A stretch of 64,000 bases of DNA from Corynebacterium falsenii. GTDB taxonomy: Bacteria; Actinomycetota; Actinomycetes; Mycobacteriales; Mycobacteriaceae. The notes beneath the pieces are model-generated. The model saw only the letters and a program-made list of their open reading frames with translations. It did no database searches and was not told the DNA's origin. Positions 47,036-56,427 of this stretch are shown here, one piece after another. A program made the position numbers and the translations under genes. Position 1 is the first letter of the stretch, and each line of letters begins with the position of its first letter. The stretch spans positions 620,001 to 684,000 of the forward strand of contig JVKJ01000005.1 of assembly GCA_001054945.1 (NCBI GenBank), written 5' to 3'.

Positions 47036-47203
47036 TTAGTCCAGATCGATGAGGCCCAGCTTCGCGGCCTTCATCAGACGGCGAGGAATCTGAACGTCCT
47101 GCCCCTGGATCTTGGTGCTCTGGAGGGCGACATTGTCAGCCTTCCACTGCGAACGGCGAGAGTGCGTGTTCGCACGGGACATGCGGCGCTTTGGAACTGC
47201 CAT
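47036..47203 (-). CDS. rpmF: 50S ribosomal protein L32
   Basis: The protein is 55 residues: [20 protein letters not shown], then [16 protein letters not shown] and [17 protein letters not shown]. It lacks the CxxC zinc-ribbon cysteines found in many L32 proteins, so it is a zinc-free form. GAGGAGGGTAGAAAAC lies upstream of the ATG. It follows rpmE2 by 19 bases and ends at a strong terminator. Confidence 0.93.
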   Translation of the reverse strand: MAVPKRRMSRANTHSRRSQWKADNVALQSTKIQGQDVQIPRRLMKAAKLGLIDLD

Positions 47204-47222
47204 TGTTTTCTACCCTCCTCGA

Positions 47223-47489
47223 TTAATTCTTCTTCTTGCGGCGAGCCATGTTGCCGTAACGGCGCTGGAACTTCTCCACACGACCTGCCGTGTCCATGAC
47301 ACGCTGAGCGCCGGTCCAGAATGGGTGGGACTCGCTGGTGACGTCGACGACGATCAGTGGGTACTCGTTGCCGTCTTCCCACTCAACCGTGCGGTCGGAG
47401 GTAGCGGTGGAACGAGTCATGAACTGGTGACCAGTGCTTGCATCCTTGAATACCACTGGGTGGTAGTCAGGGTGGATATCCTTCTTCAT
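47223..47489 (-). CDS. rpmE2: 50S ribosomal protein L31 type B
   Basis: This 88-residue type B L31 starts [20 protein letters not shown] and contains [21 protein letters not shown]. It lacks the zinc-binding cysteines of type A L31, so it is the zinc-independent version. It is the first gene of a two-gene unit with rpmF. Confidence 0.95.
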   Translation of the reverse strand: MKKDIHPDYHPVVFKDASTGHQFMTRSTATSDRTVEWEDGNEYPLIVVDVTSESHPFWTGAQRVMDTAGRVEKFQRRYGNMARRKKKN

Positions 47490-47869
47490 ATTCGTTTCCC
47501 TCAGGTTGGTTACTACGGGTCGGTCCCGGGACGCGGTACGAGTGCCGCACCCCTAAGGTCGTGCCCGAGTTGGGTTGCGATTGCTAAGCACAGTCCTTGC
47601 GCAGGACAATGCACAACGTAGTGATAGTACTAGCTGGCTACGGCAATACGAAATCAGAAACTCCACGACCCGTCGCAGCCAAGCAAGGATGCGGTATACA
47701 CCGAAATTAGGTTTATCGCACCACAGCCTGTAGTATTTCCCCTTGCTGTTGTCTATGTAAACGTCATCGCTATGCAATCAGCGCCCCGCGGTGCATCCAC
47801 GGCCCGTCTAACCGTGCGCAACCTGTGGTGTGGCGCGATTTTTTGTGTAGCGGAAGGAGAAAGATACCC
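47490..47869. promoter_or_regulatory. Divergent promoter region between ribosomal-protein gene clusters
   Basis: These 380 bases separate rpmE2 from rpmB. The central part (47620-47760) is AT-richer than its flanks. I looked for a Zur-type palindrome and did not find a convincing one. GGAAGGAGAAAGATACCC at the right end is the rpmB ribosome-binding site. No convincing gene lies in the gap. Confidence 0.4.
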
Positions 47870-48106
47870 ATGTCGGCATATTGCCAGGTCACGGGACGCA
47901 AGCCGCAGTTCGGCAAGACTGTGTCCCACTCGCACCGCCGCACGAGCCGTCGCTGGAACCCAAATATCCAGCGCCGCTCTTTTTACCTGCCCTCTGAGGG
48001 ACGCACGATCACTCTGAACGTGTCCACCAAGGGCCTGAAGACTATCGACCGTGATGGCATCGAGTCCGTCGTTGCCAAGATCCGCGCCCGTGGGGAGAAG
48101 ATCTAA
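47870..48106 (+). CDS. rpmB: 50S ribosomal protein L28
   Basis: This 78-residue L28 begins [20 protein letters not shown] and continues [19 protein letters not shown]. It has only one N-terminal Cys, so the zinc-binding CxxC pairs of C+ L28 are absent. It heads the rpmB-rpmG-rpsN-rpsR cluster, with 3 bases to rpmG. Confidence 0.95.
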   Translation: MSAYCQVTGRKPQFGKTVSHSHRRTSRRWNPNIQRRSFYLPSEGRTITLNVSTKGLKTIDRDGIESVVAKIRARGEKI

Positions 48107-48109
48107 CAA

Positions 48110-48274
48110 ATGGCACGTAACGATATTCGCCCAATCATCAAGCTGAAGTCCACGGCTGGCACTGGTTACACCTACGTCACCCGTAAGAACAAGCGCAACA
48201 ACCCGGATCGCATGACTCTCAAGAAGTTCGATCCGATTGCCCGTAAGCACGTCGAATTCCGCGAGGAGCGATAA
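48110..48274 (+). CDS. rpmG: 50S ribosomal protein L33
   Basis: The protein is 54 residues: [20 protein letters not shown], then [20 protein letters not shown] and [11 protein letters not shown]. It has no cysteines, so it is the zinc-free L33 form. It lies tightly between rpmB and rpsN. Confidence 0.95.
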   Translation: MARNDIRPIIKLKSTAGTGYTYVTRKNKRNNPDRMTLKKFDPIARKHVEFREER

Positions 48275-48276
48275 TC

Positions 48277-48582
48277 ATGGCTAAGAAGTCTATGATCGCG
48301 AAGAACGAGCAGCGCAAGGAAATCGTCGCCCGCTACGCGGAGCGTCGCGCTGAGCTCAAGAAGATCATCAAGAACCCGAACACCTCTGACGAGGACCGCA
48401 TGGATGCTCAGTGGGAGCTGAACCGTCAGCCCCGCAACGCTTCCCCAGTTCGCGTCCGTAACCGTGACGCTGCTGATGGCCGTCCACGCGGCTACCTGCG
48501 CAAGTTCGGTCTGTCCCGTGTTCGCGTCCGCCAGATGGCTCACCGCGGTGAGCTGCCGGGCGTCCGTAAGTCCAGCTGGTAA
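48277..48582 (+). CDS. rpsN: 30S ribosomal protein S14 (long, zinc-independent form)
   Basis: At 101 residues this is the long S14 type, without the CxxC...CxxC of the 61-residue zinc form. Typical segments are [20 protein letters not shown] and [29 protein letters not shown]. It starts 2 bases after rpmG. Confidence 0.95.
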   Translation: MAKKSMIAKNEQRKEIVARYAERRAELKKIIKNPNTSDEDRMDAQWELNRQPRNASPVRVRNRDAADGRPRGYLRKFGLSRVRVRQMAHRGELPGVRKSSW

Positions 48583-48598
48583 GGGGAGGCTCTCAACA

Positions 48599-48847
48599 AT
48601 GAAGCGCACCAATATGAAGAAGGCGCGGATGGAGCAGTCCCGCCGCCCGAAGAAGAACCCACTCAAGTCTGAAGGCATTGAGACCGTCGACTACAAGAAC
48701 TACGCCCTGCTGCGTAAATTCATCTCCGACCGCGGAAAGATCCGCTCCCGTCGCGTCACCGGTCTGACCCCTCAGCAGCAGCGTCAGGTTGCCACGGCAG
48801 TCAAGAACGCTCGCGAGATGGCTCTGCTGCCATTCCACTCTCGGTAA
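48599..48847 (+). CDS. rpsR: 30S ribosomal protein S18
   Basis: This 82-residue S18 has [27 protein letters not shown] and [21 protein letters not shown]. It lacks cysteines. GGGGAGG precedes the ATG. It is the last gene of the cluster, followed by a strong hairpin. Confidence 0.95.
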   Translation: MKRTNMKKARMEQSRRPKKNPLKSEGIETVDYKNYALLRKFISDRGKIRSRRVTGLTPQQQRQVATAVKNAREMALLPFHSR

Positions 48848-48924
48848 TCCGCCTCACCGCGGAGAGTCAGGGACCGATGGGATAACAGCATTCATCTCCA
48901 CCGCTGACGTTTTCTTTAGACAAG

Positions 48925-48961
48925 CCCGGGGCCCACTTGCTTCAAGCAAGTGGGCCCCGGG
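48925..48961 (+). terminator. Strong hairpin terminator after rpsR
   Basis: An 18-base arm (starting CCCGGGGCCCACTTGC) is followed after one base by its perfect complement, then TCTTTCT. The stem is very GC-rich and stable. Confidence 0.8.
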
Positions 48962-49080
48962 TCTTTCTGCGATTATTGCCCTTTCTCACCCTTGTCAGGA
49001 AGGAAAAGGGCAACCCTTGTAAACTGCTGTCAACCAACTTTGAAACCACTTGTGCCTTTAATGAAAGGATGAGGCTAGAC

Positions 49081-49734
49081 GTGACGTCTCCAAACCCCAA
49101 CGACAACAACCCCTACGCGGGTTCTGACATGGGAACCCCTGCTGGCGGCTCTCCACAGGATTTCTCCGGCAACTCCTCGCAGGTCCCCGCTGGTGGACAA
49201 GGTGGCAACAATGGCGCCCCGGCATTCCCCCAGTTCTCGGGGCAGAATGATTATGGCCAGGGACAAGCACTGCACGCGGGAAGCAAGCGCCCGGGAGTGT
49301 GGAAGCGGCTCGGCGCTTACCTGCTGGAAGCCATCCCGCTTGGAATCGTCTCCGGCATCCTCGCCAAGATTTTTGCAGGCAGCTCGTCCAACGATGTCGC
49401 TTCCCTCCAGAGCAGCGCGACGAAGGTTGGCGCGCTCATCTTCCTGCTGTGGTTCGCCTACCGCATCTACATGGAAACCTCCCGCGGTGGCAGCATCGGT
49501 AAATCCACGTTGGGCATCAAGATGGTCAATGCCAGCGGCCAGCACCTCACCATGCAGCAGTCCGCGATCCGCAACAGCTGGATCGTCCTGGGCATCCTGC
49601 AGATCTTCGGGTCGTTCTTCTCAACGCTGGAGTTCATCGCTCTCGTCGTGATCTTCATTTCCATCGCTGTCGATAAGGACAACCGCTCCGTCTTCGACAA
49701 GATGGCCAGCGCATTCGCAGTGAATACGAAGTAG
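49081..49734 (+). CDS. RDD family membrane protein
   Basis: The protein is 217 residues from GTG 49081. The first 75 are Asn/Gly/Pro/Gln-rich and probably disordered. The RDD domain then follows: RPGVWKRLGAYLLEAIPLGI, FRIYMETSRGGSIGKSTLGIKMVNASG, and SAIRNSWIVL. Three to four membrane helices are present. RDD protein functions vary (transport, quinone-linked or unknown). The frame is open to 48937, which would cross the rpsR terminator; ATG 49069 is a second option. Confidence 0.85.
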   Translation: MTSPNPNDNNPYAGSDMGTPAGGSPQDFSGNSSQVPAGGQGGNNGAPAFPQFSGQNDYGQGQALHAGSKRPGVWKRLGAYLLEAIPLGIVSGILAKIFAGSSSNDVASLQSSATKVGALIFLLWFAYRIYMETSRGGSIGKSTLGIKMVNASGQHLTMQQSAIRNSWIVLGILQIFGSFFSTLEFIALVVIFISIAVDKDNRSVFDKMASAFAVNTK

Positions 49735-49779
49735 GCGATTCACCCGCGGGCAGCGCTCACGGGCAACTCCCCTCCCCCA

Positions 49780-49811
49780 CCGGTCGCATCGAACAGATGC
49801 GGCCGGTTTTT
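49780..49811 (+). terminator. Rho-independent terminator after the RDD gene
   Basis: CCGGTCGCATC and GATGCGGCCGG pair over 11 bp (one G-T) around GAACA, followed by TTTTT. Confidence 0.9.
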
Positions 49812-49899
49812 GCATACTTGTGTGTTTCCCCTCCCCTGACCTCCAGCGATTGTTTCGCAACCCACTCGCGTGCAACTGCGATCTGTTCTAATAGGGCCC

Positions 49900-50907
49900 A
49901 TGCTCAACGTCCTGACCAGCTTCGGAATCGTCGTCATCATTGTCGCCCTCGGTTTCTTCGTTGGTCGCCGCGGGATCTTGGGCACAGGCGCGGTCTACAC
50001 GCTGAATATGTACGTCTACTGGATCGCGCTACCCGCCACGCTCCTCCATTTCCTCACCACCACGGACGTGTCCACGCTTTTCGGCATGAACCTCGCCGTG
50101 GTTGCCCTCTCCACGGTGATCATGGCCGCCCTCGGCTACGTGGTTTACCGTCATGTTCGAGGATGGCTACTGCGGTCGAGGATGGCGTCCAAAAATGGGA
50201 GCGGTGACCCCACTCCCTCCCGCGCGGATTCGATCATCGCGATGCTGACGGTGAGCTATTGCAACGGCTCCAACCTGGGCATTCCCTTGGCCGCGCACCT
50301 GCTGGGGGATGCCTCGGTCACCCTTCCCGTCATCCTGTTTCAGGTGGGGTTCTTCGGTCCGCTGTCGGTGCTGATGTTGGATCTCGCGTCCCAAGATTCT
50401 GGACGCCACCGCTCCGGCCCTTCCCTCTTCAGCGAGATCGTGCTCACGATCGTGCGGAACCCGCTGATCATCACGTCGGTGGTTGGGATAATTTTGGCGG
50501 TGGTTCGCAAGCAGTTCGGCTTTGAGCTGCCAGCGTTGGTGGCGGAACCGATCCAGCTGATTAGTTCCGCGACGATTGGGGTGGCTTTAATTGCGTTTGG
50601 GATGTCGATGGCGGAGACGCGCGTGCTGGATCCGGAGACCAGTCCGCGGCGGAGTGTGTGGATTGCCTCGATTGCGAAGGTGACGCTGCATCCTCTGGTG
50701 GCGTGGGTGCTCGGCGCGGTGGTGTTCGGCGTGACGGGGAAGTTGCTGCTGGTGATCGTGCTGCTGGCAGCGCTGCCGACGGGGCGGAATGTGTACACGT
50801 ACGCGGTGCGGTTCGGGCAGAACACGATTCTGGCGAGGGACGCGGCGGTCGTGTCGACTCTGCTGTCGATGCCGGTGATGGCGGGGATTGTGATGCTGCT
50901 GGGTTAG
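49900..50907 (+). CDS. AEC (auxin efflux carrier) family permease
   Basis: This 335-residue membrane protein begins MLNVLTSFGIVVIIVALGFF and has about ten hydrophobic segments. NGSNLGIPLAAHLLGD in the middle and LPTGRNVYTYAVRFGQN near the end are typical of AEC transporters. These carry dicarboxylates, malonate or similar anions in bacteria; substrate is unknown here. GTG 49870 would add 10 residues. Confidence 0.88.
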   Translation: MLNVLTSFGIVVIIVALGFFVGRRGILGTGAVYTLNMYVYWIALPATLLHFLTTTDVSTLFGMNLAVVALSTVIMAALGYVVYRHVRGWLLRSRMASKNGSGDPTPSRADSIIAMLTVSYCNGSNLGIPLAAHLLGDASVTLPVILFQVGFFGPLSVLMLDLASQDSGRHRSGPSLFSEIVLTIVRNPLIITSVVGIILAVVRKQFGFELPALVAEPIQLISSATIGVALIAFGMSMAETRVLDPETSPRRSVWIASIAKVTLHPLVAWVLGAVVFGVTGKLLLVIVLLAALPTGRNVYTYAVRFGQNTILARDAAVVSTLLSMPVMAGIVMLLG

Positions 50908-50943
50908 GTGGGGCTGGTGATTCTGCGTGACTGCCTCCTATCT

Positions 50944-51219
50944 TCCGCTGTGGTTGCCCCACCTTCCGCGATTCGCCATGCCCATTTCACGACCTGCGGT
51001 TTTGTCGCCCTCCAACCCCGCCGATGTCGAATCGCGGAAGGTGCCCGCCGCTGGCAACCCCGCTCACCCACAGCTTTCCTCTCCCACAAACCTCTTGCTG
51101 TGCTCGCGCCCCGCCTTCCCGCTGTGGTTGCCCTACTTTCCGCGATTCGACATGCCCATTTCACGACCTGCGGTTTTGTCGCCCTCCAACCCCGCCGATG
51201 TCGAATCACGGAAGGTTCC
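50944..51219. repeat. Two direct repeats with internal inverted repeats upstream of the Type ISP gene
   Basis: The stretch 50944-51045 recurs at 51118-51219, offset 174 bases, with few differences. Each copy contains an inverted repeat: at 50961-51042 the left arm TTCCGCGATTCG faces the right arm CGAATCGCGGAA. The second copy (51135-51216) carries the same arms with one base change. The arms could form a long hairpin around a loop of about 45 nt. The region between AEC and the RM gene (387 bases) has no recognised gene, although its frames stay open. Confidence 0.85.
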
Positions 51220-51294
51220 TACTCCCCTCCCCCAAAAGATTCACCTTCGTGGCTAACCACCAAAAATTGCCCAGACCACGGTAAATATATCCCC

Positions 51295-54200
51295 ATGGCA
51301 TCTTTCGTTGAAGCGCTTGAGCAGTTGCGTCGCAATCGTCCGAAGTCCACCCGTTACGGCATTGACTTCGAAAAACTTATTGTGAACTTCTTCAAGCAGG
51401 ACCCGGTGCTGAGCAACCAGTACACCGACGTCTGCCGCTGGACCGACTGGGCCTTCAACGACAATCAGCCCGACACGGGCATCGACCTCGTTGCACGCCG
51501 CCGTGAAGATGCAAACTGGGTGGCGATCCAGTGCAAGTTCTATAAGTCGTCGTCCACGATCAGCAAATCCCACCTCGACAGCTTCTTCGAAAGCTCGGGC
51601 CGCTCCTTCATCACCGACCGCGGTCGCGAAACATTCGCACAGCGCATCATCATCTCCACCACGGACAACTGGAGTTCAAACGCTGAAAAGATGCTGGACA
51701 ACCAGCTGATTCCGACGAATCGAATCGGCCTGGCAGACATGCAGGCGTCCCCAATTAACTGGGAACTCACATTCCCAGCGGACAGCCTCGAAATCCACCT
51801 CACCCGGCGGGAAACCTTTGAACCCCGTGAGCACCAGGCCACCGCCATCGCTAAGGCCCTGGAGGGCTTCGGCACCCACGATCGCGGCAAGCTGATCATG
51901 GCCTGCGGGACGGGCAAAACCTTCACCTCCCTCCGCCTCGCGGAGAAGTTCACCGAGGACAAAGGTGGGAAGGCCCGGATCCTATTCCTGGTGCCTTCGA
52001 TCGCGCTGCTCTCCCAAACCCTGAAGGAATGGACCGCTCAAGCGCGCGAGGAGATCCACCCCTACGCGGTCTGTTCAGACCAGAAGGTCACCAAAAAGGC
52101 AGAGGACATCGCACCCCATGACCTCCAAGTCGGTGTGTCCACCAACGGCGCGGCCATCGCGGAACGCTTCGCCCACAGCCGCCGCGCAAAGGGCATGCAC
52201 GTCATCTTTTCCACATACCAGTCCCTCCCCGCAGTCCACGATGCTCAACAGCAGGGGTTGGAGGACTTCGACCTGGTTATCTGCGACGAAGCCCACCGCA
52301 CCACCGGCATCACCCTCGCTGGTGAGGCTGAATCCAACTTTGTCCGCATTCACGACTCGGACTACATCCGCGCCTCCAAGCGCCTGTACATGACCGCCAC
52401 CCCGCGCCTGTTCGATGACGCGGTCAAGGGCAAGGCCGCGGACCACTCCGCGGAGGTCGCGTCCATGGATGACGAAGGGATCTTCGGCCCGGAGTTCCAC
52501 CACCTTGGGTTTGGGGAGGCCGTCGCGAAGAACCTACTCACCGATTACCGCGTGCTGGTCATGACCGTCGATGAGGAAGCTGGTGCCTCCGCGCTGGCCG
52601 CGAGCCCGGGCCAGAACGTCAACCTGAACCTGGCCGCTTCGATGATCGGCGCGTGGAACGGGCTAGCGAAGCGCTCGGGTGGCGCGCAGGGCACTAAGCT
52701 GGGCTTCGAGGTGGGCGCGAAGCCGATGCAGCGCGCGGTGGCGTTCGCAAAGGACATTCGGGAGTCGAAGCAGATCGCCGAATCGTACCCCGCGCTGGTC
52801 GGGGCCTTCCAGCAGTCGCTGCGGGACCAGTGGGAGGAGGGGGTGGACGCCACTGATAGCCCTGGTTCCGTCTCCCGCGAGTTCGCGCTGCACAACGTGG
52901 ACCTGGATATCGCTGCGCGCCACGTGGATGGCGGGATGAACGCGATGGAGCGGAATAGTCGGCTGAGCTGGCTTGAGTCCGATGTTCCGGAGGACCAGAC
53001 GCGCCTGCTGACCAACGCGCGCTGCCTGTCGGAGGGCGTGGATGTCCCGGCGCTGGATTCGATCATTTTCTTTAATCCGCGCAATTCGATGGTGGATGTG
53101 GTCCAGTCAGTCGGGCGCGTGATGCGCAAGGCGAAGGGCAAGGACTACGGGTACATCATTTTGCCGGTGGCGGTTCCCCCGGGCGTATCACCGGCAGCGG
53201 CCCTGAATGACAACAAGCGATTCAAGGTGGTCTGGCAGATTCTCAACGCGTTGCGCGCTCACGACGAACGGTTCAACGCGAAGGTGAACTCGATCGGGCT
53301 GAACTCCGGCGCGGACTATCCGGCAAAAACCGGTGGCTCAGCCAGAACCGGTGGCCCGGCCACATCCAGCGGGGATCCGCTCGATGACTTGGGCATCGAC
53401 GTGGAGCACGTCGACGATCCGAAGAAAGCCAAGGAACGGGAAGCACAGCAGCAGCGCGACAAGCTGGCCCGGCACGACGGTGACTACTCCCCTGAGCCTG
53501 AAGCCGATGATGGCCACTTGACCAGTGAGACCTTGGCGCTGTTTTCGCTGGAGCAGTGGCAAGAGGCCATGTACACGAAGTTGGTGGACAAGGTCGGTAC
53601 ACGCACGTATTGGGAGGATTGGGCCGACGATGTGGCAGACATCGCGGAGGCGCAGATCACCCGAATCCACGCCCTGCTGGATATGGCAGATTCCAAGGTC
53701 CAGAAGGAATTCGATGCCTTCGTGGAGGGCCTGCGCGGAAACCTGAATGATTCGATCAGCAGGGACGAAGCGATCAGCATGCTGTCCCAGCACCTGATCA
53801 CCGCGCCCGTGTTCAACGCGCTATTCCAGGACAGCGACTTCGCGGCCCACAATCCGGTGTCCCAGGTGATGCAGCGCATGGTCGATGCGCTGAGCGATGC
53901 GAAGCTGGAATCCGAAACCGACCAGCTGGAGAAATTCTACGAATCCGTGCGCGTGCGCGCGGCGGAGGTCACCAGCGCGACGGGCAAGCAGCAGGTCATC
54001 AAGGACTTGTACGAGCGCTTCTTCCGCAAGGCTTTCCGCAAGCAGTCCGAGGCGCTGGGTATCGTCTACACCCCTATCGAGATCGTGGATTTCATTCTGC
54101 GCGCATCTGACGATCTGTCACGCGAACACTTCGGCCGGGGTTTGACTGATGAGGGCGTCCACATCCTTGATCCCTTCACGGGGACCGGAACATTCATGGT

Positions 54201-56325
54201 GCGACTGTTGCAGTCCGGGATCATCAGGCCGGAGGACCTGGCGCGGAAGTATGCGAGCGAGCTGCATGCGACGGAGATCATGCTGCTGGCTTATTACGTG
54301 GCGGCGGTGAACATCGAGACGACGTATAAGGCGTTGAAGGACGAACACGCGAAGTTGGACGCCGCCGAAGCTGGCGAGGTGGAAACCGGTGGTGAGAATG
54401 CGGTCGCGGAGTATGAGCCTTTCGAGGGCATTGCGCTGGCTGACACGTTTCAGATCACCGAGGAGGACGATCAGCTGGATTACGACGTCTTCGCGCAGAA
54501 CAATGAGCGGATTCAACGGCAGCTTGATGCACCGATCAACGTGGTGATTGGCAACCCGCCGTACTCGGTGGGTCAGACCAGCGCGAATGATTTGAACGCG
54601 AACATGAAGTACCCGACGCTGGATAAGCGCATTGAGGACACTTACGCGGCGCGGTCGACGGCTACGAACAAGAACAGTCTGTATGACTCGTACATACGGG
54701 CCTTCCGCTGGGCGACAGACCGGATCGGGGACCAGGGAATTGTCGCCTTCGTCACGAATAACGGATGGATTGATGGCAACACAGCTGACGGCATCCGGCT
54801 GTCAATGGCAGAGGACTTCACTGACCTGTATGTGCTCAACTTGAGGGGGAATTCACGTACGGCAGGTGAACTGGCCAAGAAGGAAGGTGGAAACGTCTTC
54901 GATATCCGCGTAGGTATACAAGTTTTGCTAGCGGTAAAGAATCCAAAACAACGGCAGCACCATATTCATTACCGCGGGGCGGAAGACTACCTCACCAAGA
55001 ATGAAAAAGTTGAGCTTGTTAAACGGAGCAGACCGCAGAACCTCTCCTGGCGAGAAATCACTCCTAACAACTACGGAGACTGGCTTAGCCAGCGCTCTGA
55101 TACCTTTTCGACATGGCCTGTAATTGGTGAGAAGAAAGGTAGCTCAACCAAGGTCTTCCATATCTATTCAGCAGGACTTCAAACTAATCGAGATGCATGG
55201 GTGTATAATTTTAATAGAGAAACTCTAGTATCCAAAGTTCGAGACTCTATTAACCAATTCAACTCAATGGAATCGTCTAAAAGACTAGATTCCACAAAGA
55301 TTAAATGGACCTCAACATTTGATCAGCAACTCAAGTCCAAGCACGTTCAAAGGTGGAACAGTGAATCTATACGCACAGGGCTTTATCGACCTTTTGAACG
55401 GCAGCTCTTATACTTTGACTCTGATTTAAATCATCGCCAAGGCAAGCTACCCACAATGTTCCCCACCCCAGAGCACTACAACATCGGTTTTTATGTGGTG
55501 AATCCAGGCAGCGCGAAACCATTTGCAACATTCGCCACTGACCTCATCCCGGACCTCGCCTTGTACGGATCTAACGCTGGCCAATTCTTCCCACGTTGGA
55601 CCTGGGAACAGGTCCACGAAAATGATGGAGTCCTCGCTCTTTCCTTTGATAATTCGACTGAGGTCATTCATGGATATCGTCGTATCGACAACATCACAGA
55701 TGAGATCCTAGAAATCTATCAAAGTTCTCTGGGCAATGACGTCTCTAAGGATGACATCTTCAATTACGTATACGGGCAGCTACACGACCCCAACTACCGC
55801 ACCACCTACGCCGCGGATTTGAAGAAGATGCTCCCCCACATCGAAACCCCAACAGATCGAGACCGCTTCGACCTTGTAACTCAAGCTGGGCAACATCTGA
55901 TGGACCTACATGTCAATTATGAGCTCGTTGAGCCATGGCCCCTCGACATTCAACTGACTAAGACAGCTGATCCTAGCGACCGCGAGACCTGGCGTGTTCA
56001 GAAGATGAAGTGGGCAAAGCGCCAATACCCAGACACTGGCAAGAAGGTTAACGACGTCACCACAATCATTTACAACTCCAAGGTCACCATCGCGGGAATT
56101 CCAGAAGAAGCCGATGATTACCTGCTTGGTTCACGAAGCGCACTCGCGTGGATTATCGACCGGTATCAAGTGAAGAAGGACAAAGCCTCTGGCATCGTAA
56201 ACGACCCGAACGATTGGGCTGACGAGGTAGGTAACCCGAGCTTCATCGTGGATTTGATCGGGAAAGTCACACGTGTAGCTGTAGAAACACAAGGGATTCT
56301 TAGCGAATTTGACCAAACTCCTTAA
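51295..56325 (+). CDS. Type ISP single-chain restriction-modification enzyme
   Basis: The protein is 1676 residues from ATG 51295. An Mrr-like PD-(D/E)xK nuclease domain leads, with GIDLV (Asp64) and AIQCK (Gln79, Lys81). An SF2 translocase follows: Walker A ACGTGKT (203-209), DEAH (331-334), TATPR, and motif VI QSVGRVMRK. The adenine methyltransferase has SAM motif DPFTGTGTF (from about 959) and NPPY (from about 1087). A specificity region follows to the C-terminus. This order is that of LlaGI/LlaBIII-type enzymes. From about codon 1200 to 1470 base composition falls sharply (a sampled line at 55201 is 30% G+C; one at 54241 is 58%). A neighbour with its own AT-rich gene follows. Confidence 0.93.
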   Translation: MASFVEALEQLRRNRPKSTRYGIDFEKLIVNFFKQDPVLSNQYTDVCRWTDWAFNDNQPDTGIDLVARRREDANWVAIQCKFYKSSSTISKSHLDSFFESSGRSFITDRGRETFAQRIIISTTDNWSSNAEKMLDNQLIPTNRIGLADMQASPINWELTFPADSLEIHLTRRETFEPREHQATAIAKALEGFGTHDRGKLIMACGTGKTFTSLRLAEKFTEDKGGKARILFLVPSIALLSQTLKEWTAQAREEIHPYAVCSDQKVTKKAEDIAPHDLQVGVSTNGAAIAERFAHSRRAKGMHVIFSTYQSLPAVHDAQQQGLEDFDLVICDEAHRTTGITLAGEAESNFVRIHDSDYIRASKRLYMTATPRLFDDAVKGKAADHSAEVASMDDEGIFGPEFHHLGFGEAVAKNLLTDYRVLVMTVDEEAGASALAASPGQNVNLNLAASMIGAWNGLAKRSGGAQGTKLGFEVGAKPMQRAVAFAKDIRESKQIAESYPALVGAFQQSLRDQWEEGVDATDSPGSVSREFALHNVDLDIAARHVDGGMNAMERNSRLSWLESDVPEDQTRLLTNARCLSEGVDVPALDSIIFFNPRNSMVDVVQSVGRVMRKAKGKDYGYIILPVAVPPGVSPAAALNDNKRFKVVWQILNALRAHDERFNAKVNSIGLNSGADYPAKTGGSARTGGPATSSGDPLDDLGIDVEHVDDPKKAKEREAQQQRDKLARHDGDYSPEPEADDGHLTSETLALFSLEQWQEAMYTKLVDKVGTRTYWEDWADDVADIAEAQITRIHALLDMADSKVQKEFDAFVEGLRGNLNDSISRDEAISMLSQHLITAPVFNALFQDSDFAAHNPVSQVMQRMVDALSDAKLESETDQLEKFYESVRVRAAEVTSATGKQQVIKDLYERFFRKAFRKQSEALGIVYTPIEIVDFILRASDDLSREHFGRGLTDEGVHILDPFTGTGTFMVRLLQSGIIRPEDLARKYASELHATEIMLLAYYVAAVNIETTYKALKDEHAKLDAAEAGEVETGGENAVAEYEPFEGIALADTFQITEEDDQLDYDVFAQNNERIQRQLDAPINVVIGNPPYSVGQTSANDLNANMKYPTLDKRIEDTYAARSTATNKNSLYDSYIRAFRWATDRIGDQGIVAFVTNNGWIDGNTADGIRLSMAEDFTDLYVLNLRGNSRTAGELAKKEGGNVFDIRVGIQVLLAVKNPKQRQHHIHYRGAEDYLTKNEKVELVKRSRPQNLSWREITPNNYGDWLSQRSDTFSTWPVIGEKKGSSTKVFHIYSAGLQTNRDAWVYNFNRETLVSKVRDSINQFNSMESSKRLDSTKIKWTSTFDQQLKSKHVQRWNSESIRTGLYRPFERQLLYFDSDLNHRQGKLPTMFPTPEHYNIGFYVVNPGSAKPFATFATDLIPDLALYGSNAGQFFPRWTWEQVHENDGVLALSFDNSTEVIHGYRRIDNITDEILEIYQSSLGNDVSKDDIFNYVYGQLHDPNYRTTYAADLKKMLPHIETPTDRDRFDLVTQAGQHLMDLHVNYELVEPWPLDIQLTKTADPSDRETWRVQKMKWAKRQYPDTGKKVNDVTTIIYNSKVTIAGIPEEADDYLLGSRSALAWIIDRYQVKKDKASGIVNDPNDWADEVGNPSFIVDLIGKVTRVAVETQGILSEFDQTP

Positions 56326-56427
56326 TTCATTCGTCAAATGAAACATACACGAGGGGCAAACCCTCAGGAATCATCTTTATAACGTTATTTCACTCCGCTA
56401 GTTCGTACCTTGCTTTGGAGCAATTGA

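Noticed and set aside
47036-47203. Possible frameshift in rpmF
   Set aside because: I first miscounted the bases around 47160. Rechecking the frames gives an intact 55-residue L32.
47753-48678. Minus-strand open frames across the ribosomal-protein cluster
   Set aside because: They are antisense to rpmB-rpmG-rpsN-rpsR, whose products are unmistakable.
50944-51219. CRISPR-like repeats
   Set aside because: Only two copies, units of about 100 bases with internal palindromes, and no cas genes.
50908-51294. N-terminal extension of the Type ISP protein (to 1805 residues)
   Set aside because: The frame is open, but it runs through the duplicated hairpin repeats. The recognisable protein begins at MASFVEALEQL (51295).
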